From assembly GCA_030833845.1 (NCBI GenBank), contig JAURGK010000021.1:1-40192 (forward strand): DNA of 40,192 bases. The letters are read 5' to 3'. Below the pieces are notes generated by a model. The model was not told the origin of the DNA. It did not search any database and saw only the letters and a program-made list of their open reading frames with translations. Within the stretch, counting starts at the first letter, position 1. Each line of letters starts with the position of its first letter. Shown in pieces: positions 1-8,929 of this stretch. This stretch comes from Crocinitomicaceae bacterium (lineage in GTDB: Bacteria > Bacteroidota > Bacteroidia > Flavobacteriales_D > Crocinitomicaceae). Both the position numbers and the translations under genes were made by a program.

Positions 1-2
1 AT

Positions 3-719
3 CCTTATGCAACACAACCCATGGGAGAGGTGGCTTACCAAGCAGACCTGCTTTACACTTTTAAAAAAGGTTCTCAGCTCGGAGGTAAATATGGCACCAC
101 AATTGGTCTCAACTTTTCTACGACTTACCGCCCAGAACAAACATTAAATGGAATCGATTTAAATGATTCGTCGAGAGTGGTTTATCATACCACTCCTTTT
201 CAAAGAAGTGATAGTTTGTATTGGCAAGACATCAATTTTAACATCACTAAAAAGTTCAACAAGAAATGGAGTGGTATTTTGAGTTACTATGACATCAACA
301 TCAATAACGATGTGGTGAAGGTAAGTGATGCCAAGGGAATTATTCATGCACGCATTGCTGTTCTCGAAGGAACATATAAGTTGAACGCTCATCACGCACT
401 GCGATGGGAATTGCAAGGCATGTGGGTTCAAAGAAATGAATTAGGTGACAATGATAAAGGAAATTGGGCCACGGCCTTGGTCGAGTACACCATTTCACCC
501 GGGTGGTTTTTTTCAGCAATGAATCAGTATAATTATGGCAATGACGATCTAAGTAAACGCGTCAATTATCCTATCGTTACGTGCGGATATATCAAAGATG
601 CCACAAGAATTACGGTGTCATACGGCCGTCAAAGAGCAGGGTTGTTCTGCGTTGGTGGTGTATGCCGTCCGGTTCCAGCCAATAATGGGCTCATGATCAA
701 TTTAACGCATAGTTTTTAA
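3..719 (+). CDS. DUF6029-like outer-membrane protein, C-terminal part (partial)
   Basis: The reading frame is open to the left window edge: the six codons before the first ATG (position 21) are all sense codons, so the true start lies outside. The visible 238 residues alternate polar and aromatic residues in short strands (WQDINFNITKKFNKKW, HHALRWELQGMWVQ, FSAMNQYNYG) and end with a terminal aromatic (LTHSF), as in outer-membrane beta-barrels. The pattern resembles the Bacteroidota family DUF6029, whose members are about 500 residues long and of unknown function. It is followed after one base by the Omp28-type lipoprotein gene, so it belongs to the same transcript. The barrel assignment is from residue pattern; the family name is from memory and less certain. 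Confidence 0.6.
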   Translation, partial: PYATQPMGEVAYQADLLYTFKKGSQLGGKYGTTIGLNFSTTYRPEQTLNGIDLNDSSRVVYHTTPFQRSDSLYWQDINFNITKKFNKKWSGILSYYDININNDVVKVSDAKGIIHARIAVLEGTYKLNAHHALRWELQGMWVQRNELGDNDKGNWATALVEYTISPGWFFSAMNQYNYGNDDLSKRVNYPIVTCGYIKDATRITVSYGRQRAGLFCVGGVCRPVPANNGLMINLTHSF

Positions 720-720
720 A

Positions 721-1662
721 ATGAAACAAGTATTTCTGTTTATCGCATTTGCTGTTGTTTTTGGATTAAGCATGCTTCCATCTTGTGATCGTGTTAGTAA
801 TCCATACCCTATTCAGCCTTGTTTGGAGTTAGATACGGCTCTTTATCCTGGGTTGTGGTCTGATTACATTAGCAACGAATGGCCAACCTTTAGCCCCAAC
901 ACCAACCAAAATCGCAATGTCCTCATTGAGGATTTTACCGGACACAAGTGTATTTTTTGCCCGGCAGCAGCTGACTTAGCCCATCAATTACAACAGGCCA
1001 ACCCAGGCCGAGTGTTTGTTGCCTCAATTCATTCTGGAGTTGACGGCATAGGAGATTTTCAAAGCGTTGATGCGGAATACACGCTAGATTTTACCAATCC
1101 AGATGGTTTAGCCATAGGAACATGGTTTGGCCTCAATGATCCTGGATTTGTTGGTAATCCAAGGGGACCGATCAACAGGGTCAACATAGGAGGGAATATT
1201 TTTCAAGGCCCGGGCCAGTGGTCATCGATTACGAGTACCTTGTTGACCGAAAACAACTTGCGAGTAAACTTGCAATCCAAATTGAATTATTTTCCTAGTA
1301 CAAAAGGAGCCTTTGTCCATGTTGAAGTTGATAAAATAGACCCCACACTTACCAATGACCTAGGCATTGTAGGTTATGTGATTGAAGATTCTTTGGTAGG
1401 TGACCAAAAAATGAGTGATAACTCGCACAATCATGATTATGTGCATCGTGATATTCACCGTAAAAATTTGGCATGTATGCCATTTGGCAGACAAATCACC
1501 TCTGCTGATATGTTGAATGGCAAATACTACATTAACTATAGTTTTCAAGTTCCCAATCAGCTCGATGGGCAATATAATATTGAAAACATGCATGTACTTA
1601 TTTATGTCTATGACATGAGTACCAAAGAAATTTATCAGGTGATCAAGCAGAAAATAGAATAA
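721..1662 (+). CDS. Omp28-related thioredoxin-fold lipoprotein
   Basis: A 313-residue predicted lipoprotein: hydrophobic N-terminus then a lipobox LSMLPSC with the lipidated Cys at residue 22. Residues 67-85 read VLIEDFTGHKCIFCPAAAD, a thioredoxin-like strand followed by a CxxC pair (Cys77, Cys80), the arrangement of the Omp28 family first described as a Porphyromonas gingivalis outer-membrane protein. The rest is a beta-rich C-terminal region. The ATG starts one base after the upstream stop, and its TAA stop overlaps the rpoN ATG by one base, so translation is probably coupled. A role as an envelope redox or adhesin-type protein is inference; the family has no settled function. Confidence 0.8.
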   Translation: MKQVFLFIAFAVVFGLSMLPSCDRVSNPYPIQPCLELDTALYPGLWSDYISNEWPTFSPNTNQNRNVLIEDFTGHKCIFCPAAADLAHQLQQANPGRVFVASIHSGVDGIGDFQSVDAEYTLDFTNPDGLAIGTWFGLNDPGFVGNPRGPINRVNIGGNIFQGPGQWSSITSTLLTENNLRVNLQSKLNYFPSTKGAFVHVEVDKIDPTLTNDLGIVGYVIEDSLVGDQKMSDNSHNHDYVHRDIHRKNLACMPFGRQITSADMLNGKYYINYSFQVPNQLDGQYNIENMHVLIYVYDMSTKEIYQVIKQKIE

Positions 1663-3110
1663 TGGCTTTACGTCAGCAACTCATACAAAAATTAGAGCAG
1701 CGTTTATCGCCACAGCAGATTCAGCTCATGAAACTGCTACAGGTTCCAACTATGGAGCTAGATCAGCGCATCAAACAAGAGTTGGAAGAAAACCCTGCAC
1801 TTGAGGAGGGTCAGGACCATGACGACGATGACTTTGAGTCCAATGACGACGATTATCAGGACGACCAAGATTCTGACGATGATTTTGACATCTCTGACTA
1901 CCTCGATGACGACATTGCCGATTACAAAACACAGGCAAACAATCAGTCCAAAGATGATGAAGAACGTGTGATTCCATTATCTGGAGAACAATCATTTCAA
2001 GAAAGACTAACCGAACAACTGCATTTACTTTACTTAGATGAGAAACAATTCGTCATTGCCGACCTCATCATTGGAAATCTTGACGAATCAGGCTATTTAA
2101 ATCGATCGGTAGAGGCAATAGCTGATGATTTGGCCTTCTCCTTAAACATTGAAGCCTCCGAAAGCGAAGTTGCTTCAGTACTTATGTTGGTTCAAGAATT
2201 AGAGCCAGCAGGAGTGGGCGCAAGAAATTTACAAGAGTGTTTGTTATTGCAACTTCAGCGCAAACAAGACGGCGACATTGTGCGGTATACTGCCCTTAAA
2301 ATAGTTGAACAGTTTTTTGAGGAATTCACCAAGAAGCATTATGACCGAATTGCAAAAAAATTAGAAATCGAAGACCAAGACCTTAAAGAGGCAGTGGATG
2401 AGATTTTGCGTTGCAACCCAAAACCAGGAGGGTCAATGCGAGAAGCCGCAAAAAACCATCAACAAATCATTCCAGATTTCACCTTGCTAGAGCATGAGGG
2501 GCGGCTTGAACTTTCCTTAAATGGCAGAAATGCTCCAGATTTAAAAGTCAATCGGGATTATGAGCATATGTTGCGCAGTTATGCAGAAGGGGCAAAAAAT
2601 TCAAGATCAGACAAAGAAGCATTTCAATTTGTAAAGCAGAAACTTGACAGTGCCAAGTGGTTTATTGATGCCATTAAACAACGACAACAAACTTTATTGC
2701 TTACCATGGGCGCCATTATGGAATACCAAGAAGCCTATTTTTTAAGCGGGGATGAAACACGCTTGAAACCCATGATTTTAAAAGACATTGCTGACATGGT
2801 GGAGCTAGATATTTCTACGGTTTCAAGAGTAGCCAATTCAAAGTACGTGCAAACCAATTATGGAATTTTTTCTTTGAAGTATTTCTTCTCTGAGGCTTTG
2901 TCTACAGAAAGTGGTGAAGAGGTATCAACAAGAGAGGTGAAAAAAATATTGTCTGATGCCATTGAGGCAGAAGACAAACACAGTCCACTGACCGATGAAA
3001 AATTGATGGATTTACTGAAAGAAAAAGGATACAATATTGCCCGGCGTACCGTAGCCAAATATCGTGAACAATTGCAAATACCTGTAGCACGAATGCGTAA
3101 AGAGTTATGA
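1662..3110 (+). CDS. rpoN: RNA polymerase sigma-54 factor RpoN
   Basis: Sigma-54 directs RNA polymerase to -24/-12 promoters and needs an AAA+ activator to open the complex. The 482 residues show all regions: a Gln/Leu-rich region I (residues 1-48, LSPQQIQLMKLLQVPTMELD), a very acidic region II (about 50-92, long Asp runs), the core-binding domain (about 110-300), the helix-turn-helix (DIADMVELDISTVSRVANSKY) and the diagnostic RpoN box ARRTVAKYRE at 460-469. The ATG overlaps the stop of the upstream lipoprotein (TAATG), and the TGA overlaps the next gene's ATG (ATGA). No enhancer-binding activator is encoded in this window. It sits in an operon of envelope proteins. Confidence 0.97.
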   Translation: MALRQQLIQKLEQRLSPQQIQLMKLLQVPTMELDQRIKQELEENPALEEGQDHDDDDFESNDDDYQDDQDSDDDFDISDYLDDDIADYKTQANNQSKDDEERVIPLSGEQSFQERLTEQLHLLYLDEKQFVIADLIIGNLDESGYLNRSVEAIADDLAFSLNIEASESEVASVLMLVQELEPAGVGARNLQECLLLQLQRKQDGDIVRYTALKIVEQFFEEFTKKHYDRIAKKLEIEDQDLKEAVDEILRCNPKPGGSMREAAKNHQQIIPDFTLLEHEGRLELSLNGRNAPDLKVNRDYEHMLRSYAEGAKNSRSDKEAFQFVKQKLDSAKWFIDAIKQRQQTLLLTMGAIMEYQEAYFLSGDETRLKPMILKDIADMVELDISTVSRVANSKYVQTNYGIFSLKYFFSEALSTESGEEVSTREVKKILSDAIEAEDKHSPLTDEKLMDLLKEKGYNIARRTVAKYREQLQIPVARMRKEL

Positions 3111-3751
3111 AATATTTTGCTCATCTATTTTCATGGGTGTTTTTGCCCTTGTTCATGCCAAGCTATGGCATCTTGATTAGTCTATTTGTTCCGGCTTTCA
3201 GCACCAATAGCCGCATGACGGGTTTATTTTTTGCGCCAATTGAATCAAAGTGGGCATTGTTTACCATCTTTTTTCTTTTCAGTGTAGTAGCACCAGGCAT
3301 CTCATTTATTTTATTGCATCGTTTTAAAGTGATTTCTACTATCGATATAGAAAGGCAGCGCGAGCGTAGTTTGCCGCTCATCATCATGTTGGTTTATTCT
3401 TTGGTGTTGTTTTTTCTATTGTTGTACAAGACAGGCTCTGCTTCCTTGCCGCGTTATTATTATGCCTTACCCCTATCAGGGGTGGCTGTTACGAGCGTAT
3501 TTTTACTCATTAATAGATGGATTAAAATCTCTTTGCATGCGGCAGGTGCAGGTATTTTGGTTGGATTTTTGGCCATCTACACAGCCGCCCAAGATCAATT
3601 CAGTCTATGGTGGTTTTTGGGCGCTTTAGTGGCCTCTGGGCTCACGCTTTCTGCACGCCTTTATTTACAAAAACACACCCCACTTGAAGTTTACACTGGA
3701 TTTGCTTTGGCAGTTTTGTTCACCTCATCGATTCACTATTATTTGGCGTAA
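3107..3751 (+). CDS. PAP2-like integral membrane protein
   Basis: A 214-residue protein with about six hydrophobic segments (for example 7-30, 47-67, 88-108, 118-136, 145-163, 194-212). The C-terminal half carries SLHAAGAG and then RLYLQKHTPLEVYTGF, which resembles PAP2 phosphatase motifs 2 and 3 (R-x5-H-x3-D with the acidic residue as Glu; the canonical PSGH is not present). It could therefore be a degenerate or divergent PAP2 lipid phosphatase, or a non-catalytic relative. Its ATG overlaps the rpoN TGA by four bases, so it is translationally coupled to rpoN. Membrane location is clear from hydrophobicity; enzymatic activity is uncertain because the motifs deviate. Confidence 0.65.
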   Translation: MKYFAHLFSWVFLPLFMPSYGILISLFVPAFSTNSRMTGLFFAPIESKWALFTIFFLFSVVAPGISFILLHRFKVISTIDIERQRERSLPLIIMLVYSLVLFFLLLYKTGSASLPRYYYALPLSGVAVTSVFLLINRWIKISLHAAGAGILVGFLAIYTAAQDQFSLWWFLGALVASGLTLSARLYLQKHTPLEVYTGFALAVLFTSSIHYYLA

Positions 3752-4303
3752 ATGAAAAAGATAATTTATTTTGTTTTGTTGCTTGGCTTTACATTAGTTT
3801 CATGTGCAGATTTACAACGCGAACAACACTTGAGTCAGTTGGCTAAACAGCACTCCAAGCTTCAAGATTTAAGCGCCCAACTTGATCAAAATACGATCAC
3901 CGAAGTGGCTCAAATTAAGAACAATACCATTCAGACTGAACTGCGCATCAAGCAGCATTTGCATCTCGACACCATCAATTTAGAATTGGCGCAAAAACTC
4001 GAAGCATATAAATTAATGCGCAAAAGCATCAAGCCATTGATGCAGCAATTTGTAAAGATTAGAAAAGGCATCAAAGAAGAAAAACACACATTGCTAAATT
4101 TGAAACAAGATATCAAAGCGGGCAGGGGCAATAGGCAACATTACGGTGATTATATTCGTTTTGAAACGCAAAAAATTAAGCAATTGCAGGCATTGACAAA
4201 TGACTACTTGAACGCTCGTAAATCTTTTTACAAAGACTACAAGCGCTTGTATCCGTCAATTGAAGCATTTTCTCTCCAACTATTAAACAAAGACGAGCAA
4301 TAG
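3752..4303 (+). CDS. Coiled-coil lipoprotein of unknown function
   Basis: I do not recognise a family. The 183 residues start with a lipoprotein signal (MKKIIYFVLLLGFTLVSC, lipidated Cys18). The remainder is almost entirely charged and Leu/Gln-rich helix with heptad-like spacing (QHLSQLAKQHSKLQDLSAQLDQN; later KIRKGIKEEKHTLLNLKQ), so it is probably an extended coiled coil anchored in a membrane. The ATG follows the upstream TAA with no gap, and the stop lies two bases before the next gene, placing it in the rpoN operon. Its pairing with the secreted TPR protein downstream suggests the two act together at the envelope; that is inference from adjacency only. Confidence 0.7.
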   Translation: MKKIIYFVLLLGFTLVSCADLQREQHLSQLAKQHSKLQDLSAQLDQNTITEVAQIKNNTIQTELRIKQHLHLDTINLELAQKLEAYKLMRKSIKPLMQQFVKIRKGIKEEKHTLLNLKQDIKAGRGNRQHYGDYIRFETQKIKQLQALTNDYLNARKSFYKDYKRLYPSIEAFSLQLLNKDEQ

Positions 4304-4305
4304 AA

Positions 4306-6144
4306 ATGCACATTAAGGTTGTACTGGCTCTGCTCTTGTGCTTATTGGCGCTACCCTCGAAGGCTCAAACCTCCACGGATTTACAATTAGCACAATACTA
4401 TTACAATAATGCTGAACTAGATAAAGCTTTAGGATATTTCGAAAAAGTTTACGCTCAAGATCAAAGTAAGGCAATCTTTTTGCAATATTATGAGTGTCTT
4501 GTTGCTCAAAATGATTTCAAAACAGCCGAAAAAGTTTGGCGTAAGCAAACCACAATTAATAAGCAAGATTTCCAAATTCGACTTCTAGGAGCGACTTTAT
4601 ACGAGGATCAAAATGAGCCGAATAAAGCCCAAAAAATTTACCAAGAATTATTTGATGAACTACAACCCAACAACCCCGGGCAGGCCATAGGATTGTACCA
4701 AGCTTTTGTGGCAAAAGCAATGTTTGATCAGGCAAAAAAGGCCCTGGAAATGGGACAGAAATTAAGTCCAAATTATCCTTTTAATTTTCAAATGGCGGAT
4801 TATTATTCTCTTGTGGGGAATAAAAAAGCCATGTTAATGGCCTATATGGATTACTTGGGTCAGCAACCAGGGACCCTCGACCCCATTGCGCAAGCCATAG
4901 GCTCAAGATTGGATCTCTCGGCAAGCAACGGCCAAGATTTTAATCTTTGTAGAGAGGTATTGCTCGAGCGCATTCAACAGGCCGGTGCACCGATGGTTTT
5001 CAATCAATTATTGATTTGGTTATTTGTTCAAGTTAGAGACTTTTCGGGGGGCGTGACCCAAGCGATAGCTTTAAATAAGCGCATGAGGGGAGATGGTCGT
5101 GAGGTATTAGAACTTGGGCATATATGTGTTGAAAATGCCGTATTTGATCAGGCAAATCGGTGTTTCCAATATGTCATTGAATTGGGTCAGGATCAGCCAC
5201 ATTTTTACGATGCCCAAAGGGCCCTATTGAATGCTAGATTTATTCAAGTAACACAATACAGAAGTTTCAATGATACTGAGATAGCACAATGTATTGCTGA
5301 TTTTGAGTCTGCGCTCAATCGCCTTGGTAGAAATAGAGTTACATTTCAACTTATTTTACAACTTGCAGAAATCAGGGCATTTTATGCCAAGCAAAGCGCA
5401 ATGGCATTGGATGAATTGCAAGCGCTTATGCGTACTTCAGGACTAACAGACCTTCAAATTGCTCAAGTTAAAATGCTTGTTGCGGATATTGAGGTGCTTG
5501 AGGGCGACATCTGGGAGGCATCGTTGATATATATGCAAGTAGACTCAGATTTTAAGTTCGAAACCATCGGGTCAGAGGCTAAATTTAAGAATGCAAAAAT
5601 ATTTTACTACGATGGCGAGTTTGAATTTGCCCAGGCACAACTTGACATATTAAAGGAAGGAACATCTAGATTTATTGCAAACGACGCCATCCAACTTTCA
5701 GTCTTTATTACCGATAATTATGGATTGGATAGCAATTACCAAGTAATGAGTTGGTTTGCAACCGCCGACCGCATGATTGCTCAGCATAAATACGATTCTG
5801 CATTTGTGCTCTTTGACAGCATTCAAGCAGCTTTTCCTTACCATTCTTTGGCAGATGACATTCTATTCAGAAAAGGACAAATCAATGAGCAACAAGGAAA
5901 ATGGGAACAGGCTATAAATTACTATGAGGATTTATTGAAGCTACATGCAACTGACCTCTTGGCTGATGATGCGCTCTTTAGGTTGGCTGAGATCAATGAG
6001 CTTATTTTAAAGGACATAGACCGTGCCGAAGCGTTGTACAAGCGTATTTTACTCGAATATAAGTCGAGTTTGTTTGGGGCAGAAGCAAGAAAGCGCATCC
6101 GTCTCCTAAGAGGTGATACGCTTTCTCAAGAAGAAGATATCTAA
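4306..6144 (+). CDS. Exported tetratricopeptide-repeat protein
   Basis: A 612-residue protein with a cleavable signal peptide (MHIKVVLALLLCLLALPSKAQ). Helix-turn-helix TPR units occur at both ends: LAQYYYNNAELDKALGYFEK near residue 30, several more up to about 170, and again from about 505 (ILFRKGQINEQQGKWEQA, then ALFRLAEINELILKD and AEALYKRILLEY). TPR proteins are protein-interaction scaffolds; in Bacteroidota such exported ones are common around envelope assembly, but no partner is identifiable here. It is the last gene of the rpoN operon. Its TAA directly abuts the stop of the convergent acyl-CoA dehydrogenase gene with no base between. Confidence 0.8.
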   Translation: MHIKVVLALLLCLLALPSKAQTSTDLQLAQYYYNNAELDKALGYFEKVYAQDQSKAIFLQYYECLVAQNDFKTAEKVWRKQTTINKQDFQIRLLGATLYEDQNEPNKAQKIYQELFDELQPNNPGQAIGLYQAFVAKAMFDQAKKALEMGQKLSPNYPFNFQMADYYSLVGNKKAMLMAYMDYLGQQPGTLDPIAQAIGSRLDLSASNGQDFNLCREVLLERIQQAGAPMVFNQLLIWLFVQVRDFSGGVTQAIALNKRMRGDGREVLELGHICVENAVFDQANRCFQYVIELGQDQPHFYDAQRALLNARFIQVTQYRSFNDTEIAQCIADFESALNRLGRNRVTFQLILQLAEIRAFYAKQSAMALDELQALMRTSGLTDLQIAQVKMLVADIEVLEGDIWEASLIYMQVDSDFKFETIGSEAKFKNAKIFYYDGEFEFAQAQLDILKEGTSRFIANDAIQLSVFITDNYGLDSNYQVMSWFATADRMIAQHKYDSAFVLFDSIQAAFPYHSLADDILFRKGQINEQQGKWEQAINYYEDLLKLHATDLLADDALFRLAEINELILKDIDRAEALYKRILLEYKSSLFGAEARKRIRLLRGDTLSQEEDI

Positions 6145-7341
6145 TTAAATATTGGGCATTTCTCTGGTGAAGGATGGAATTCCAGTTACATCCATTCCAG
6201 TGATCAATAAATGAATGTCATGGGTGCCTTCATAAGTCACTACAGATTCAAGATTAGCCATATGGCGCATCATAGAATATTCACTAGTGATACCCATTCC
6301 ACCATGAATTTGGCGGGCTTCTCGGGCAATATTCAAGGCAATTTCAACGTTATTTCTCTTTGCCATTGAAATTTGAGCCGATGTCGCTCGACCCTCATTG
6401 CGCAGTTGGCCCAGACGAAGGGTAAGTAACTGTGCTTTGGTGATTTCAGTAATCATTTCAGCAAGTTTCTTTTGGATCAATTGAAAAGCACCAATGGGCA
6501 CATTGAATTGAGTACGCTCTTTGGAGTAACGCAAGGCCTGGTCATAGCAGTCCATAGCAGCTCCCAAAGCACCCCAAGCGATGCCAAAGCGCGCAGAGTC
6601 TAGGCAGCTCAGCGGCGCACCTAGCCCGGAGCGGCCAGGCAGGATATTTTCTTTAGGAACTTTGACATTGTCAAAAATCAATTCTCCTGTGGCAGATGCC
6701 CTTAAAGAAAGTTTACCGTGCATTTCAGGGGTTGAAAACCCTTCCATTCCACGCTCTACGATGAGGCCGTGGATTCGACCTGTTTCGTCTTTGGCCCAAA
6801 CTACTGCGATTGCAGCAAATGGGGCATTGGAAATCCACATTTTGGCTCCATTGAGGATAACGTGGTCTCCGGCATCCTTGAAATTAGTGATCATGCCTCC
6901 TGGGTTTGAACCATAGTCTGGCTCGGTAAGCCCAAAGCAACCCATCATTTCGCCAGTTGCTAATTTTGGTAAATATTTTTGTTTTTGTGCCTCAGAACCG
7001 TATTTCCATATAGGATACATGACTAAAGAAGACTGCACAGAGGCCGTTGATCTCAGGCCTGAATCACAGCGCTCAAGCTCCTGCATAATAAGCCCGTATG
7101 ATATTTGGTCAAGCCCCGGACCCCCATATTCTTCAGGTATGTATGGGCCAAAGGCGCCAATTTCACCAAGTCCTGAAAGTAAATGCATGGGGAAAGTAGC
7201 TTTTTCGTAGTGGTCGTCGATGATAGGCGAGACTTCTTTTTTTACCCATGCCCTTGCGGCGTCGCGCACCAATTTGTGTTCGTCGGAGAGCAGATCATCC
7301 ATATTGAAGTAATCGGGGTGTTGGTATAAGTCTGTTTTCAT
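6145..7341 (-). CDS. Acyl-CoA dehydrogenase, glutaryl-CoA dehydrogenase type
   Basis: This FAD flavoenzyme is predicted to oxidise (and in true glutaryl-CoA dehydrogenases decarboxylate) an acyl-CoA, as in lysine/tryptophan breakdown. The 398 residues cover the whole family: N-terminal helices, FAD contact CFGLTEPDYGSNP, the middle beta domain (MWISNAPFA) and the C-terminal helices with RQIHGGMGI and YEGTHDIHLL, where Glu371 is the expected catalytic base. ERCDSGLRS matches the glutaryl-CoA dehydrogenase subgroup, though substrate is not proven. I chose the ATG at 7341 rather than the TTG at 7362 because the -7 promoter box lies over 7360-7367. It is a single-gene transcription unit, with no electron-transfer flavoprotein gene nearby. 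Confidence 0.9.
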   Translation of the reverse strand: MKTDLYQHPDYFNMDDLLSDEHKLVRDAARAWVKKEVSPIIDDHYEKATFPMHLLSGLGEIGAFGPYIPEEYGGPGLDQISYGLIMQELERCDSGLRSTASVQSSLVMYPIWKYGSEAQKQKYLPKLATGEMMGCFGLTEPDYGSNPGGMITNFKDAGDHVILNGAKMWISNAPFAAIAVVWAKDETGRIHGLIVERGMEGFSTPEMHGKLSLRASATGELIFDNVKVPKENILPGRSGLGAPLSCLDSARFGIAWGALGAAMDCYDQALRYSKERTQFNVPIGAFQLIQKKLAEMITEITKAQLLTLRLGQLRNEGRATSAQISMAKRNNVEIALNIAREARQIHGGMGITSEYSMMRHMANLESVVTYEGTHDIHLLITGMDVTGIPSFTREMPNI

Positions 7342-7359
7342 GATGGAATTTTTGAGCTT

Positions 7360-7367
7360 CAAAATTA
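7360..7367 (-). promoter_or_regulatory. -7 promoter box TAATTTTG of the acyl-CoA dehydrogenase gene
   Basis: An exact match to the Bacteroidota -7 consensus TAnnTTTG, read on the minus strand. Its 3' end is 18 bases from the chosen ATG at 7341, giving a leader of roughly 10 bases. No convincing -33 TTG is visible. It excludes the TTG at 7362 as the start. Confidence 0.55.
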
Positions 7368-7405
7368 CGCAATATTCTGAGCAGCTGTAGCATGTAAAAT
7401 TGAAT

Positions 7406-7413
7406 TATTTTTG
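7406..7413 (+). promoter_or_regulatory. -7 promoter box TATTTTTG of DUF4271-hemD
   Basis: An exact TAnnTTTG match on the plus strand, 16 bases before the ATG at 7430. It is arranged back to back with the box of the divergent acyl-CoA dehydrogenase gene. The -33 position has no clear TTG. Confidence 0.55.
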
Positions 7414-7429
7414 TAGACGTAATGCAGCC

Positions 7430-8092
7430 ATGACAAATTTTGAACTCATAGAACGCGCCCCTCAACTCAATAGCTATTTGCTCATAGTGGCATTGGTGGC
7501 ACTTACATTTGTCGCATACGCACGTTTGAGCACGCCTAGTGTTTTATCCGTTTCGTGGTTGAGATTCTGGAAAATGAGCCGAATAGAGTCTTTTGGTTTT
7601 GATGAAGATAAAATTCGTCCGACGACTCAAGTGCTATTATTGGCCAATTACTTCGTCTCTTTCGGCCTCTGTACTGTATTGTATTTAAAAGATGCTCTTA
7701 GCACCCAAGATGCAGGCCTCATCTCTCTTTTGCTTGTTTTTCTTTATTCTGTTTACCAAGTTTTAAATTTCAGGCTGGCATTGTTGATTACTGACTTGTG
7801 GAAGTTAAAAACCTATTTGGCAGAGGTAAATAAGCAAATTTGGTCTTTTATGGGATTGATTTTGTTGCTTTTGACCTTTCTTTGGCTCATCAATAGCCAT
7901 GAAATCGAACTATTCAAAGGCTCATTTATCATTGTGCTGATCTGTTCGCATTTTTGGCGCTTGATAAAAGCTTGGCGCATTTGTGGGCAAGCAAATTTGG
8001 AATGGTATTATTTAATTTTGTACCTTTGCGCTCTGGAAATAGCTCCTTTGTTATTCATATGGAGCTGGTTTTCCGGAGAATACACTCATTAA
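7430..8092 (+). CDS. DUF4271 multi-pass membrane protein
   Basis: A 220-residue protein with about six membrane segments (SYLLIVALVALTFVAYA, LLANYFVSFGLCTVLYL, LISLLLVFLYSVYQVL, SFMGLILLLLTFLWLI, FIIVLICSHFWRLI, YYLILYLCALEIAPLLFI). It matches the Bacteroidota family DUF4271, typically found next to uroporphyrinogen-III synthase, as here: hemD begins 11 bases downstream. Function is unknown; the conserved pairing suggests a link to haem or envelope biology, but that is inference. I start at ATG 7430 (MTNFELIE) because the -7 box at 7406-7413 would fall inside the longer TTG-initiated version beginning at 7400. Confidence 0.8.
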   Translation: MTNFELIERAPQLNSYLLIVALVALTFVAYARLSTPSVLSVSWLRFWKMSRIESFGFDEDKIRPTTQVLLLANYFVSFGLCTVLYLKDALSTQDAGLISLLLVFLYSVYQVLNFRLALLITDLWKLKTYLAEVNKQIWSFMGLILLLLTFLWLINSHEIELFKGSFIIVLICSHFWRLIKAWRICGQANLEWYYLILYLCALEIAPLLFIWSWFSGEYTH

Positions 8093-8102
8093 TACTATTA
8101 AC

Positions 8103-8852
8103 TTGGCAATCAAGACCATTTTAGTTTCTCAGCCTAAACCAGAAGGTGAAAAGTCTCCTTACTTTGACCTTGCTGAAAAATATAAAGTAAAAATCGATTT
8201 TCGCCCTTTTATTAAAGTGGAAGGTGTCGATGCCAAAGAGTTTCGTGCTCAAAAAATAGACATTTCTGCTCATACGGCTATAATTTTAACCTCAAAGGTG
8301 GCCGTAGACCATTTTTTTAGAATGGCAGAGGCAGTTCGTTTTGAAGTTCCTGATACGATGAAATATTTCTGTATTACCGAAGCAGTAGCGCTTTACTTGC
8401 AGAAGTATGTTGCATACCGAAAACGTAAAATCTTTTTTGGCAAACAAACGATTGATGAGCTCGCTGAACTTATGAAAAAGCAAAAAGGAGAAAAGTTTTT
8501 GCTCCCTTGCACTGATATTCTCAGAGACAATATTCCAGTTACGCTAGAAAAATACAACATACCGTTTTCCAAAGCAGTATTGTACCGAACCGTGGCAGCC
8601 GATCTTTCAGACTTACAAGATGTTTTTTACGACATGCTTGTGTTTTTTAGTCCTGGGGGTATTGAATCATTGTTGAAAAACTTTCCAGATTTCAAGCAAA
8701 ACAACACGGTGATTGCTGCATTTGGGCCAACCACGGCTAGTGCAGTGATTAAGAACAACTTGCGCTTAGACGTCAATGCACCACACCCCAAAGCACCATC
8801 GATGGTAGCGGCAATTGAATTGTTCATCAAAGAACAACTCAAAAAGAAGTAA
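8103..8852 (+). CDS. hemD: Uroporphyrinogen-III synthase
   Basis: HemD closes hydroxymethylbilane into uroporphyrinogen III, the branch point of haem and sirohaem synthesis. The 249-residue protein has the two-lobed HemD pattern: TILVSQPKPEGEKSPYFDLA at the start (typical of Bacteroidota HemD), AIILTSKVAVDHFF, then the second lobe with LLPCTDILRDNIPVTL and the C-terminal FFSPGGIESL and IAAFGPTTASAV. There is no in-frame ATG nearby upstream, so the start is a TTG at 8103, giving MAIKTILVSQPKPE. It follows DUF4271 by 11 bases in one operon. The downstream gap to 8930 holds only an AT-rich stretch with a near-match promoter. Confidence 0.9.
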   Translation: MAIKTILVSQPKPEGEKSPYFDLAEKYKVKIDFRPFIKVEGVDAKEFRAQKIDISAHTAIILTSKVAVDHFFRMAEAVRFEVPDTMKYFCITEAVALYLQKYVAYRKRKIFFGKQTIDELAELMKKQKGEKFLLPCTDILRDNIPVTLEKYNIPFSKAVLYRTVAADLSDLQDVFYDMLVFFSPGGIESLLKNFPDFKQNNTVIAAFGPTTASAVIKNNLRLDVNAPHPKAPSMVAAIELFIKEQLKKK

Positions 8853-8900
8853 TTTTCTCTAAATTCTTGCCCATCTGTTTTTTCTTAATTGTGTTTTGCA

Positions 8901-8908
8901 TATATTTA
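8901..8908 (+). promoter_or_regulatory. Possible -7 box TATATTTA of the secreted thioredoxin-fold gene
   Basis: Seven of eight bases match TAnnTTTG, 22 bases before the ATG at 8930. No -33 element at the expected spacing. The codon bias of the gene implies strong expression, so a better promoter than this might have been expected. Confidence 0.3.
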
Positions 8909-8929
8909 CGCAAACTAAAATTTTTACAC

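Noticed and set aside
6581..6916. A 111-residue open frame antisense to the acyl-CoA dehydrogenase
   Set aside because: The sense strand encodes the conserved flavin-binding domain; this frame has no recognisable features.
8288..8483. Alternative open frames inside hemD
   Set aside because: They are short, have no initiation context and overlap conserved HemD segments.
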